Shown here: positions 29,601 through 38,846 of the stretch, piece after piece
Layout: each line of letters starts with the position of its first letter
How positions within the stretch are numbered: position 1 is the first letter of the stretch
Assembly (NCBI RefSeq): GCF_024139115.2
Contig: NC_085139.1
Coordinates: forward strand, 107,795,935 to 107,859,934
Direction: 5' to 3'
DNA from: Armigeres subalbatus
Lineage: Eukaryota > Arthropoda > Insecta > Diptera > Culicidae
DNA length: 64,000 nucleotides
Translations under genes and position numbers: made by a program
The notes under the pieces: generated by a model
Told to the model about the DNA's origin: nothing
Seen by the model: only the letters and a program-made list of their open reading frames with translations
Databases searched by the model: none

Positions 29601-32142
29601 TGCGTCGGTTCTTGATGATCCTAAAGTCGGGTGTCTTTCCATTTGGTGGTCGGGGATAAGGACGATCCGTTGAGCTGTTAAACCAAACGGAAGATTCATT
29701 ATCCTGTTCGGTTTGTTCGTTGTCGCCCTCATTAGCACCACCCATCCAGGTGACGTCGCCTCCTCCAAGAACCGAGAACAGTGAGTGCATCTCATTGCCA
29801 CCATCATCCTGCTCACTGATATCGATTACATCTGTTTGCGTTTTGTCCTGTTCTTCCGCGTCCTGCTCATAATCTGCTGGTTTCACATTTTCGCTCGGTT
29901 TGTGTGAATGTTCTGCGTTCTCTACCATAGCCAAAGTATCGTTGGGAAACAGAATAACGCCGGCCTTGCAGCCCCTCTGAGATGCTGAGCAACGCCACAG
30001 TGAAGTGCCGTCAACACGCTCACATTTCTTCGTATAGCGATAACCCGCGTGGATCATACTAATACCGTTCTTACTATTTTTAACGTAATACCATTGACTG
30101 CTGCCGAATACCTCCGGATCAATTGGGTACGTAATTTCCTGTCCAGGAATATCGCTTTCTTCGTCATCATCCACTGTATCCATGTCGTTTGGACGTTCGT
30201 GGTTATGGTCAAACTCGGTCGCTTTGGCTATGGTTCCGTCAGGGAACAAATCAACTGCCGCACGGCAGGTCTTCTTATTCATTTTACAGAGCCACTTGAT
30301 GGAACCATCCTGTCGAACACGTACCTTACAGTAACGGTATCCGTCATGAACTAAAGCTTCGAAGCCTTTCCGGTTTTTCACGATGCGATATCCGCCAGCC
30401 ATTTGTTGCTCGGCGGTGAAATTCGGACACTGTGGCACCTGCGGCAGCAGAGACAACGACAGTTTCGGTTGACTTCTGGTGGATGTGAGCAATGGATCGT
30501 CGAGAACCTCTACCTCCTCGTCACAGTACTCGACCTCCACTGGCGCTTCGGTCTGTTCGTGGTCGTGCTCATGCTCGGCCCCCATTCGATGGATGTAGGC
30601 TTCCGCATTGAGCACCACCTTCACGCGGCACATGCCACTTCGGTACGAGCAGCGCCAAATGATTGAACCATCCACTCGGGACCATTCTTTGCTGAAACGG
30701 TGGCCTTCGAAGACGAGCGCGTCATTTCCTGCAAAATGATAAATAGAAATAGGTTAAAGGTTAAATAACTAATAGATAGAAAAAAATATCTTAATACCTC
30801 TTTGGTTCTTTGTAAGCCGGAACATTCGGCTGCCGGTTCCTTGCTCCTGTCTCTCCAGGTACCGCTTATCCGTTTCGTGACGGTGCTCCCCGGATTTCTC
30901 AATCCGCCCATCGACATAAATGATGGCAACAGCTCGACATTTATCGTAATTCCGACGGCACCGCCACAACACTGCACCATCGTACCGCTCGCGATCCTTG
31001 CTGTACTGGTGGCCTTCGTAGATCAAGCACTCCCGGCCTTTTACGTTGGTTGTCACCTCATAATTACTGGAAGCCGGTGGCTTTTTCTCTTCTGGCATCA
31101 TCATTTCCACGTTGGGCATTAGTAGTGCGGCCATATCTTCGTGGTAGTCCTGTTCTCCCTCCTCGTTTTCTTCAACATCCTCCATTATCGTGTACGGTTG
31201 CAACAGGCTGTCATCCATCGTACTCTCCATGTCAAGTTCTGACATATCTCCTACCACTTGCTCGTGATTGTGCGTTCCGTGATATCTCACTTTGGATTCC
31301 GGATATACATAAATACCCGCCGAACATTTATTATTATTAGATCTACACTTCCAGTACGTCGATCCATCCATCTTCACGTACCGCTTACAGTACTTGAACC
31401 CAAGGTGAACCAATGTTTCGCCCTTCTTTTTGTTCGGAACTATCCGAATGCTTTCCTCGTCAACGCTGGTTAACTCCGAAAGATTAACACTTGAGTCATC
31501 GAAAGTATCATCATCGCCGTAATGTATCCCAAAGCTTTCGAGTAGCGCCACATTATCTGTTTGACCCATTTGGTATTGTTCGAATTCCAGATCGCCTTCG
31601 ACGGGAGCGTTCTGAGCATGGCTGTGTTTGTTGTTGTTAGCGGGAGATATTGTGTTATCCAAATTTAGGTTAACGGCTGCCTGGCAGCCGCCTAGCCGGC
31701 AACGCCAGTGGACCGAACCATCCCGACGGCTGAAATGTCGACAGTATAGATACCCTTGATACACCAACCGCTCCCGATTGGTGGGTGTCATAATTATACG
31801 ATAATTTAACTTTTTTCCATTGCTACTGTTATCACTGGTAGTAGCTGTCATTGCTTTGCGAGATTCTGCATTCTGTTTGAGATGCGGCGGCACACTGACC
31901 GCTTCCCCGTCGCTGTTGTAATACACCTCGTCGTCATCGACGATGACTTCCCGTTTTATTATAATCTGTGTTGGACGAGAGGGCAAATTGATTGCACAGT
32001 TGAGTCAATGTGGACTGCTAAGGAAATGAATCTAACTTACCTCATCGCTTAAATCTGGTGGACTTGAATTTTTTGTACCCATGGGTTGGAGTAGGCTGTC
32101 TTCTTCTTTGTCTTCTGTATTATGCTCGAGACCACCATGAAC
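14645..32142 (-). CDS. Giant FLYWCH-array protein, 20 FLYWCH domains, 7 coding exons (5' end missing)
   Basis: Exons (transcript order): 32142-32041, 31965-30798, 30728-29355, 29283-28040, 17866-16413, 16348-14754, 14691-14645. Introns begin GT and end AG, and phases match at every junction. Lengths are 75, 69, 71, 10173, 64 and 62 nt. The sum is 6984 nt, exactly 2327 codons plus stop, with no internal stop. Domains per exon are about 3, 4, 4, 4 and 5 in exons 2-6, with domain 4 split by the second intron. Each has the FLYWCH pattern: Phe/Tyr, W-x-C, second Cys and H-x-H. Linkers are acidic and carry SUMO-type motifs (IKRE, IKPE, VKQE twice, VKAE). No BTB or nuclease domain is seen. Human FLYWCH1 has five such domains, so twenty is exceptional. 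A nuclear DNA- or chromatin-binding role is inferred. The start is not found: an acceptor precedes exon 1, though an ATG inside it (MGTKNSSPP) is possible. Confidence 0.88.
14754..16348 (-). CDS. FLYWCH-array gene, exon 6 (FLYWCH 16-20)
   Basis: It starts YTFVKSSAQRN and opens domain 16 directly. Domains 16-20 carry FYRC, IWYC, LWKC, HWRC and YYRC with HTH, HSH or HNH ends. A V-K-A-E motif lies between domains 17 and 18. The exon ends in a strongly acidic tail (EEEEDEADAPSSKK). The donor GAAG|GTATAG is phase 1. Reading through this donor would end after seven residues (GIDQLW), a possible alternative C-terminus. Confidence 0.88.
16413..17866 (-). CDS. FLYWCH-array gene, exon 5 (FLYWCH 12-15)
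   Basis: The acceptor TTCTTTCAG precedes HKQSSSLGLQD in phase 0; the frame has no ATG before the first domain, as expected for an internal exon. Domains 12-15 carry VWRC, HWRC, YYRC and SLVC. In domains 14 and 15 the usual Trp is replaced by Tyr and Leu. A linker holds a SUMO-type V-K-Q-E. The donor AAGAG|GTATGT is phase 2. Confidence 0.88.
18119..18735. repeat. About 52-nt tandem repeat, broken by a MITE
   Basis: Units resemble ACGCATTTGCCCGGAATAAG followed by GCAAAAGAGTAGATGACTCC and TTCTTTAAAAGT. About six units run from 18119 to 18419 and more from 18660 to 18735; degenerate units resume at 19482-19640 beyond another insertion. It lies in the long intron of the FLYWCH gene. Confidence 0.8.
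18420..18651. mobile_element. Hairpin MITE with 45-bp terminal inverted repeats
   Basis: Termini are TCAAGACAAAATTTTC and, at the other end, the complement of TCAAGACAGAATTTTC; about 45 bp pair with three mismatches. Interior halves also pair (CCCTCCCACGCAAA and TTTGCGTGGGAG). It is inserted within the 52-nt tandem repeat. Confidence 0.8.
18738..19465 (+). mobile_element. Miniature copia-type LTR element (TRIM-like), 5' LTR truncated
   Basis: The 3' LTR is 19215-19465 (251 bp, TGTTGG..CCAACA), preceded by the purine tract AAGGAGGAG. A 106-bp 5' LTR remnant at 18738-18843 matches its end. Directly after it, GGTGATGGGCCCAGG resembles the initiator-Met tRNA primer site used by copia-type elements. 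Only 371 bp separate the LTRs, with no coding frame. The missing LTR start means it can no longer move. Confidence 0.75.
19684..19742. repeat. Short repeat of TTATGCCAAATGGCA units
   Basis: Four near copies of ATGCCAAATGGCATT-like sequence in 60 nt, each partly palindromic. Confidence 0.6.
19780..21845 (-). pseudogene. pol: Ty1/copia pol: integrase end, RT and RNase H
   Basis: On the minus strand, 21845-21505 encodes the integrase motif SPQQNGVAERKNRSL and ends near WTGVKPKVS. 21521-21098 encodes the integrase to RT linker. 21020-20301 encodes the RT with WELVTLPPGRKPVGCKW, VARQGFSQ-like and FAPVVRQTTLRTILVLA blocks, and the catalytic YVDDLL. 20266-19780 gives RNase H, ending IKADIMTKPFDRIKLERH. 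Frameshifts at about 20290 and 20030 and small inserts disable it. It is one element with 22831-23885, split by a LINE. Confidence 0.85.
21305..21363. mobile_element. 59-nt hairpin insert in copia pol
   Basis: Arms 21305-21323 and 21345-21363 are perfect 19-nt inverted repeats (TCATTTTGACGTAGGTCAC) around 21 nt. The insert breaks the copia reading frame between KEGEEV and the following AQLEALPEAQF. It is one of the smallest transposon-like inserts in the window. Confidence 0.65.
21846..22830 (-). pseudogene. I-type LINE fragment inserted in the copia element
   Basis: Minus-strand order is endonuclease (22775-22506: VLAGDFNCHSPMWGS, then ALDLSIASP), a linker (22439-22188), and RT palm (22194-21956: VPQGSILS and FVYADDVILVASG), continuing to NLQKAAKLLEKW and MHLCKKRTRV at about 21850. 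There the frame switches to copia integrase. Motifs fit the I/Jockey group of LINEs. The region between endonuclease and RT palm is deleted, so it is inactive. Confidence 0.75.
22831..23885 (-). pseudogene. gag: Ty1/copia Gag and protease (5' part of the split element)
   Basis: The minus-strand frame 23885-23094 encodes a UBN2-type Gag (ARATIGLLNEDNQHGL, ANEAWAALQNHHQ, SKVSLLKQICDKRF), a CCHC knuckle C-x2-C-x4-H-x4-C (CYFCRKPEHTQKEC) and a protease site WVVDSGATQH. Degraded protease to integrase sequence continues to about 22831. The first residues (before GVKPKEEEN) do not look like copia Gag, so the 5' end is replaced by other sequence near 23860. Confidence 0.8.
23860..24062. repeat. Imperfect direct duplication of about 45 nt
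   Basis: ACCAATTGAACTCAACTTCC, followed by ..CCTAGAACA, occurs at about 23867-23914 and again at 24022-24064. The second copy abuts the hAT-like terminus and giant minisatellite. Confidence 0.55.
24063..24140. mobile_element. hAT-type terminus beside the giant minisatellite
   Basis: CAGCGGTTCTTAAC begins at 24063 and is followed by GGTACCCCTTCGAACTTTTGC. The same blocks form the right end (reverse complement) of the hAT-like element at 45836-47021. The opposite terminus of this copy is not recognisable near 27800-27930. Confidence 0.6.
24145..27800. repeat. Giant 23-nt minisatellite, about 155 copies, in the FLYWCH intron
   Basis: The unit is GCTCCCAAGCCTCTTGAAAG plus GAG. The centre is almost perfectly homogeneous. 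The edges are degenerate, with blocks of 24-nt variants (AAGCCCTCTTG near 24740-24830, AAGGCCTCTTG near 26870-26980) and a block of GGCTACC variants near 27550-27745. Each unit has a short stem, AGCCTC with GAGGCT around TTGAAAG. Since 23 is not divisible by three and the unit lacks stops in every minus-strand phase, all three minus frames stay open for over 1000 codons. No gene is implied. Confidence 0.95.
28040..29283 (-). CDS. FLYWCH-array gene, exon 4 (FLYWCH 8-11)
   Basis: It starts by completing an aspartate codon (DLTADEIQDEPEE). Domains 8-11 carry SWRC, IWIC, SWKC and YWRC with HNH ends. Linkers are proline-rich (PPPPPPQP) and include a SUMO-type I-K-P-E. The donor GCG|GTAAGT at 28039 opens the 10.2 kb intron. 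Confidence 0.88.
29355..30728 (-). CDS. FLYWCH-array gene, exon 3 (rest of FLYWCH 4, FLYWCH 5-7)
   Basis: The acceptor TTTTGCAG precedes GAAATGAC and completes the split glycine. Domain 4 continues with IIWRC, C and a terminal His cluster EHEHDHE. Domains 5-7 carry IKWLC, LWRC and ILWAC with HNH or HSH ends. The linkers are acidic, for example DTVDDDEESD. The donor is GTTG|GTAAGA, phase 1. Confidence 0.88.
30798..31965 (-). CDS. FLYWCH-array gene, exon 2 (FLYWCH 1-3 and start of 4)
   Basis: It starts IIIKREVIVDDDE, with a SUMO-type I-K-R-E. Domains lie at about residues 88-151, 207-270 and 335-399 of the partial protein, with HWRC/C/HSH, YWKC/C/HNH and LWRC/C/HRH zinc ligands. Acidic linkers separate them. 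The fourth domain begins MFRLTKNQRG and is cut by the intron at the glycine codon (donor AGAG|GTATTA, phase 1). Confidence 0.88.
32041..32142 (-). CDS. FLYWCH-array gene, first recognised coding exon
   Basis: The acceptor (pyrimidine-rich, ending CTGCAG at 32143) and donor (GAG|GTAAGT at 32040) bound 34 codons in phase 0, starting VHGGLEHNTEDKEED and ending DLSDE. Other frames contain stops. No FLYWCH domain is present; it is an acidic leader. The upstream partner exon is not recognised. A 2.4 kb repeat array begins 270 nt upstream. Confidence 0.75.
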
Positions 32143-32409
32143 CTGCAGGGAATTAAAAAGGAAGCATTTAGTTATACGTTTAAAAATGAACGCATATCGT
32201 AAGTTATTATTTGCTTAACCTAGGCCGGCGTAGAAAATTGTGTTTAAGAGCTGTTTAGTTAGTGTTTTCGAAGTGTTTAGATGCAGTCTCCTTCTTCTGC
32301 TTGCCGTAGAATCTTGATTGTAGATTTGGACCAATGTGTTTTCATAGGGGCAGGATTCACGAGATCTCATGGAAATTTGGAATTCAAACCCCATTTAAAA
32401 TACTGGTCA

Positions 32410-34858
32410 TTTGTTTTGAGGATTTCCGGAGGAACCTCCTGGGTGAACTTTCGGAGAAACTTCCTGGAGAAACTTCCGGAGGAACTTTCTGGAGGAACTT
32501 CCGGAGGAACTTTCTGGAGAAACTTCCGGAGGAACTTTCTGGAGAAACTTCCGGAGGAACTTTCTGGAGAAACTTCCGGAGGAACTTTCTGGAGAAACTT
32601 CCGGAGGAACTTTCTGGAGGAACTTCCGGAGGAACTTCATGGAGGACCTTCCTGGAGGAACTTCGGGAGGAACTTCCGGAGGACCTTCCTGGAGGAACTT
32701 CCTGGAGAAACTTTCGGAGGAATTCCTGGAGAAACTTCCGGAGGAACTTCCTGGAGGAACTGCCGGAGGAACTTCCTGGAGGAACATCCGGAGGAACTTC
32801 CTGGAGGAACATCCGGAGGAATTTTCTGGAGGAAATCCTGGAGAAACTTCCGGAGGAACTTCCTGGAGGAACTGCCGGAGGAACTTCCTGGAGGAACATC
32901 CGGAGGAACTTCCTGGAGGAACTTCGGGAGGTACTTCCGGAGGACCTTCCTGGAGGAACTTCGGGAGGAACTTCCGGAGGACCTTCCTGGAGGAACTTCG
33001 GGAGGAACTTCCTGGAGGAACTTCCTGGAGGAACTTCCTGGAGGAACTTTCGGAGGAATTCCTGGAGAAACTTCCGGAGGAACTTCCTGGAGGAACTGCC
33101 GGAGGAACTTCCTGGAGGAACATCCGGAGGAACTTCCTGGAGGAACATCCGGAGGAATTTTCTGGAGGAACATCCGGAGGAATTTTCTGGATGAACTTCC
33201 TAGAGGAACTTCCGGAGGAACTTCCTGGAGGAACTTCCTGGAGGAACTTCCGGAGGAACTTCCTGGAGGAACTTCCGGAGGAACTTCCGGAGGAACTTCC
33301 TGGAGGAACTTCCGGAGGAACTTCTTGGAGGAACTTCCGGAGGAACTTCCTGGAGGAACTTCCGGAGGAACTTCCTGAAGGAACTTCCGGAGGAACTTCC
33401 TGGAGGAACTTCCGGAGGAACTTCCTGGAGGAACTTCCGGAGGAACTTCATGGAGGAACTTCCGGAGGAACTTCCTGGAGAAACTTCCGGAGGAACTTCC
33501 TGGAGAAACTTCCGGAGGAACTTCCTGGAGGAACTTCCGGAGAAACTTCCGGAGGAACTTCCGGAGGAACTTCCTGGAGGAACTTCTGGAGGATCTTCCG
33601 GAGGAACTTCCTGGAGGAACTTCCGGAGGAATTCCCGGAGGAACTTCAGGAGGAATTTCCGGAGGAACTTCAGGAGGAATTTCCGGAGGAACTTCAGGAG
33701 GAATTTCCGGAGGAACTTCAGGAGGAATTTCCGAAGAAACTTCCGGAGGAACTTCCGCAGGAATTCCCGGAGGAACTTCCGCAGGAATTCCCGTAAGAAC
33801 TTCTGCAGGAATTCCCGGAGGAACTTCCGGAGGAATTCCCGGAGGAACTTCCGGAGGAATTCCCGGAGGAACTTCCGGAGGAATTCCCGGAGGAACTTCC
33901 GGAGGAATTCCCGGAGGAACTTCCGGAGAAATTCCCGGAGGAACTTCCGGAGGAATTCCTGGAGGAACTTCCGGAGGAATTCCCGGAGGAACTTCCGGAG
34001 GAATTCCCGAAGGAACTTCCGGAGGAATTTCCTGGAGGAACATCCGGAGGAACTTCCTGGAGGAACTTCCGGAGGAATTGCTGGACGAACTTCCGGAGGA
34101 ATTCCTGGACGAACTTCCGGAGGAATTCCTGGAGGAACTTCCGGAGGAATTCCTGGAGGAACTTCCGGAGGAATTCCTGGAGGAACTTCCGGAGGAATTC
34201 CTGGAGGAACTTCCGGAGGAATTCCTGGAGGAACTTCCGGAGGAATTCCTGGAGGAACTTCCGGAGGAATTCCTGGAGGAACTTCCGGAGGAATTCCCGA
34301 AGGAACTTCCGGAGGAATTCCTGAAGGAACTGCCGGAGGAATTCCCGAAGGAACTTCTGGAGGAATTCCCGAAGGAACTTCTGGAGGAATTCCCGAAGGA
34401 ACTTCCGGAGTAATTTCGAAGGAACTTCCGGAGGAATTCCCGAAGGAACTTCCGGAGGAATTCCCGAAGGAACTTCCGGAGGAATTCCCGAAGGAACTTC
34501 CGGAGGAATTCCCGAAGGAACTTCCGGAGGAATTCCCGAAGGAACTTCCGGAGGAATTCCCGAAGGAACTTCCGGAGGAATTCCCGAAGGAACTTCCGGA
34601 GGAATTCCCGAAGGAACTTCCGGAGGAATTCCCGAAGGAACTTCCGGAGGAATTCCCAAAGGAACTGCCGGAGGAATTCCCGAAGGAACTTCCGGAGGAA
34701 TTCCCAAAGGAACTTCCGGAGGAATTCCCGAAGGAACCGGAACTTCCGGAGGAATTCCCGAAGGAACCGGAACTTCCGGAAGAATTCTTGAAGGAGCTTC
34801 TGGAAGGAACTTCCGCAGGAATTCCCGAAGGAACTTTCGGAGGAACTTCCGGAGGAAT
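32410..34858. repeat. 2.4 kb GGAGGAANTTCC array
   Basis: Built of 12-nt units (GGAGGAACTTCC, GGAGGAATTCCC, GAAGGAACTTCC) mixed with 13-nt GGAGGAACTTCCT units. Sub-blocks are homogeneous: GGA-AACTTTCT early, a pure 24-nt dimer at 33800-34000, and GAAGGAACTTCC dimers at 34400-34730. The many long Gly/Glu/Arg/Pro-rich frames on both strands are by-products. It lies 270 nt upstream of the first recognised exon of the minus-strand FLYWCH gene. Confidence 0.92.
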
Positions 34859-34903
34859 TAAGTTGATATTAATATTATGATGCCATCACGGCAAGATGCA
34901 ACT

Positions 34904-35865
34904 AGGGTTTTTAGTACCGTCCCTTTTTGGCGAGTCCCGGTACTACGGTACTGAACCCCTCAGTACCGGGAGTACCGGGAAAATACCGGTACTGGAAGAT
35001 TTTTTTTTCGAAAATCATTAAAATCAATAAAAAGTCAGAATTCAATGGTAACGATTCAAACTTTATTCATTGCTTTGTATGTATTCAACACTTGTCTTGG
35101 GGCTTGTCCTTCCTTATCCTTGAAATATGCTTTTAAAACGCACAGCATATTCAATGTTTCGTCAGACATACGGGATCGTATTTTAGTAGCGAAGCTTCCA
35201 GAAACAGAGAAATCTCTTTCTGAGTCTACAGAAGTAGGGCGAACTGTTGCTAGTGAATCATGAAGCATTGACAAGTACTTTCCTTTAAGCTTTTTCTGAG
35301 TCGTTGTAAGTTAACTCTTGTCTTACAATCTTTACGAATCCTGGTGCAGTAATCGAATTTACAGGAACACTCTTGCCTCAAGCGGGGACGATTTTGAAAA
35401 ATACTGATGAAGTGTGACGATTTTTTTGGGATGTGACGATGTCGTTGCGGTTTGATTGTCTTGAGGTACGTCATTGGACGCCTGACGTTTGTCCTAATTG
35501 ATTGTCGCTGTCGTCACTGGCGAAAAAATTGCTGGCAAGAATAGGGCACTAAATATCAACGAACGAACGAAAAATGAGAACGTTTTGACAGATAGGGGAC
35601 GATAACAAAGGGAACCGCAGCGACAATCGTCCTTTATAGTTTATTAACTCTATTGTCTAATTTTAGTAAAAAAATTAATATCTTTCTTACTAGCTGCTGC
35701 ATTCAAAAAATGTGGTTTTAACCATAAGAAGTTTTAACCAAAACTTTTTCCTTAGTACCGAAAATACCGGTACTTTCATTGAGCCAGTACCGGTATTTCG
35801 GTACCGAAAATCGGTCGGTACTCCCGGGAATTCCGGTACCGGTACTCCCGGTACTAAAACCTTAG
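34904..35865 (-). mobile_element. hAT element with 8-bp target duplication and transposase remnant
   Basis: ATGCAACT flanks both sides (34896-34903 and 35866-35873). Ends share GGTTTTAGTACCGG-like inverted repeats and GTACCGGTACT subterminal motifs. On the minus strand 35274-35056 encodes the C-terminal hAT dimerisation region (RPTSVDSERDFSVSGSF, then MSDETLNMLCVLKAYF). The rest of the transposase is lost, so it is non-autonomous. It sits 45 nt past the GGAGGAANTTCC array. Confidence 0.85.
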
Positions 35866-36194
35866 ATGCAACTATTCAATTATGGAGATGAGATCCAATG
35901 AAGTTGAAACCTGACAATAATCATGTAATAAATTTACGGAATATTTGAATAAAAAATGATAGTCTAGATAATGTTATAAAAACCATATTTGTTTGTCTTA
36001 CAAACAAAGTCAATTGTTTTGGTAAATTCAAAAAAAATACAACATCTTAAGCTTGATGACTGCTTGTTCGTGTGCACCCAATATTTATGCAGAATATTGT
36101 CTATTTTTACTAGAGGTTTTTTTTGCAACAGGTTTTACTCGACGGTTTTATGTCAGGACCACTGAAAAAGTAGTAAAACGTTAAAAGTTTTGGA

Positions 36195-36255
36195 GTGATC
36201 CTATAACCTTTCGGTACAACTTTGTTGTACGAGATAGGCACAAAGTTATAAACTG
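36195..36255 (+). repeat. Fragment of the TTTCGGTACAACTTTGTTGT repeat family
   Basis: Shares TTTCGGTACAACTTTGTTGT and a following ACGAGAxAGGC with copies ending near 46920 and 62495. Confidence 0.55.
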
Positions 36256-36309
36256 ACAAAGTATCGTCTTACTTTTTTTGTGGATTTGTACAAAATATAA
36301 ATATTTAAA

Positions 36310-36570
36310 GTTAAATTATGAGCTCGTTTGTCTAGTGGTTGCCGCTTCTGCCTTTTAAGCAGGAGGTCGTTGGTTCAATTCTAGGTTCGTCTATTTCCAT
36401 CTTAGTTCTTTTTGTGTTTCACGTTCCTCCTAAACGATCGCTACTGTTATAACCTTCCACACGAGTCGAGTCAAGTACGGCCTTACTGTTGAGGTCGAAA
36501 TACCTATCTGCCAAAGATACAAAAAAGTAGTGAAATTGAATGGAATAGTACAAACTCGTCTTATGACAAG
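36310..36570 (+). mobile_element. tRNA-derived SINE, third copy
   Basis: The head has CTGCCTTTTAAGCAG in place of CTGCCTCATAAGCAG, plus a B-box GGTTCAATTCTAGG. The tail joins GTCGAGTCAAGTACG and TTACTGTTGAGGTCGAAATA, the same sequence as the centre of the foldback repeat at 7788-7964. No satellite precedes it. Confidence 0.65.
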
Positions 36571-36599
36571 CTTCCACATTAATAATTCCGTGGCACCTA

Positions 36600-38359
36600 T
36601 TAGAGGTCATAGATGTCCAACTAACCATCCCTCCCAATTCTTACCATTTGCAAGGACGTGGCCAGGGCAGCTCTCGACTATTGGACAGTGTATTACTTCC
36701 ATCTAACAGATAGTGATTTCCCAAATCAATATCTGTGGTAACGGATAAAAGAGATGCTTCTCTCATACAATAGTCCAAGCTTGTGCAACGTCTAAGAGTT
36801 TTGGCGAATTGGGTTTTTTAGGGGTATTGAGATTATCCCATATCTTGAATCTATTATAGAAAACTGAGCCTAAATCCTAAATTTCATGAATTTTGGTGCA
36901 CGGGAACTGTTTTAAATCAATTTCGAAAAACCTTATGATTTTGCGTATTGAACATACCCCGAACTTGATTTTTCTATGGGCCGAGCTGTCAACCTGTAAG
37001 CTAACGGCCAAGCAGTCAAATATCCAGAAATTTTTAAAATGGATTTTATACATCATATTTAGAGTTTACGAGTGTAAAAAAATATGTTGTAGTCTAGAAA
37101 TCTATCGAATGAATGAAAAAAATCAACATGTTTTTTCAGAATTCAAAAACCCAATTGCTCAATGTTAATGTTAAAAGAAATATTTAAAGTTAACTGTAAT
37201 ACGTGCGAATCTATCTATTTTTTAAAATTACATAACAAATACAAAGACAAATCATAGAATAAGAAGTTTACATGTTTTTGCAGAAATTAGATCCATTGAC
37301 CCTTTCTATTAAAAAACAGCTGCAGTATGGTGGAAAAATACCTTGCCAAAGTCAATGCACTTCCCTGTAAATAAAACTCTAATTAGTATTTTACAGAATC
37401 ACAATCATCACCTACTTGCATATCATGAATACGATCCACTGCGGTTTGTTTGAAGGATTATAGAAAACTAACAACAGTGCCATCCACTATACCAAACCAT
37501 CACCGAGTTGACGACTGAAATCTATTGCATGATTTTCTCTGCACTTTTTACCGTCATTCAGAAGTGGAAGCGACTCAAGTTGTGCTTCGGCTGCTGTCAT
37601 AGCAATGCCCTGAGACGGTGCGACAAACATGCCCAAAACATAGCTACTAAAGCAAGCTAATCGATTTATTTACGGTACCTTTTGAAGTATATTATAACAA
37701 GTTGAAATCAAAGAAATCGATTTTGATAATTATTGATTACTGCATTAATCAATTTATTTTCATCGATGTTCTCTTCTTGTCAATGCAGCGAAACTCGAAG
37801 ATTAAATTTAGTGGTAGATCATTTAGATTCTGGAAGTTTGGTATTTCATCATTAATACTGCGACTCGACATTGAGATGACGACACAGTTACCATCTACCA
37901 ATGATGACTACCCACATTCACACAGCCTGTAGATGACGAAATTCTCTAATTTATTCTGTTGCCTAATTTATTCTGAAACCTGGCAGAACACTATTGATAA
38001 TCATATTTAGCAACTTCAAATCGAAGCGTTTTCTAGAAACAAATTCTTTCATAATGTTCAGTAATGCCAATAGTAACAATCATGGAAGCGCGGCAATCAC
38101 GATCCGCCTCTACAACATTTATTGCAATCGTCTAATCGATGCAGACCTCTCGCCATATGCTGAAACTCCAAGTACGAGCGCGTACATGCCAAAGAAGTCT
38201 CGTTCAATCGATGGCAGCGGTTTTCGCTTCTACGTAGTGCTGCTGTCTACACACAGACACACATCAGAGCAGGTGAGCAGGTAGCGCGAGTGAGCACACG
38301 AAGAAGGTTCATCTCTACGAGTGCTTCTGCTGGATGTTGTGTGCCAAAAACTCCCATGA
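36600..38359. other. No gene seen
   Basis: AT-rich, with only short unsupported frames. The end (about 38250-38359) is cut from 41544 onward by the 3.2 kb DNA element. The rejoined flanks are one continuous non-coding sequence. Confidence 0.4.
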
Positions 38360-38846
38360 CAAGACCAGGGATGGTAGCGATGAACGCCGTTCAAAATAGT
38401 GACTTTAGTGACCAGCGATGACGAAAAAGTGACTAAATAGTGACTTTCAATTGCAGAAAAAGTGACCAAATAGTGATTTTTGTTTGAAGTTTTGAACCGG
38501 GTATAAAGCTAAAAGTTGCATTAGCATTGTTACGGTATAATTCGTGGATTGCAAACTTGTGTTTTATTTTTGAAATCCTTATCTAGAATGCTATCAGAAA
38601 TCAAAAAAAGGCAAAAACAACAAAAGCATGAGTAGTACTTACTATTGGCCACACCCATCATCATTGTACGAAGGAGGAGGATGGATGCAAGAGGCCATTG
38701 ACTGCGACACTTTTATAAGTACCACAGAGTTGGATATTGAGGATGGTGTTCATTGGATCAGCCAGAAGCTAGCAATGTTACCATGGTACCTCATATTAAG
38801 TAACACACCACGAGAAGGTATCTACCAGCCGTAACGGGAACGAGTA

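Noticed and set aside
14645..32142. The mod(mdg4) locus
   Set aside because: No BTB exon is seen, and mod(mdg4) isoforms carry a single FLYWCH each, while here the exons join in phase into a 20-domain protein. Only the splicing idea is kept, as a question for the small gene.
32410..34858. Heat-shock element cluster
   Set aside because: Heat-shock elements need GAAnnTTC spacing; here the spacing is GAAnTTC, so the match fails.
32281..34880. Long Gly/Glu/Arg/Pro-rich frames on both strands
   Set aside because: They come from 12/24-nt tandem units free of stops in several phases. They are not collagen-like or cuticle genes.
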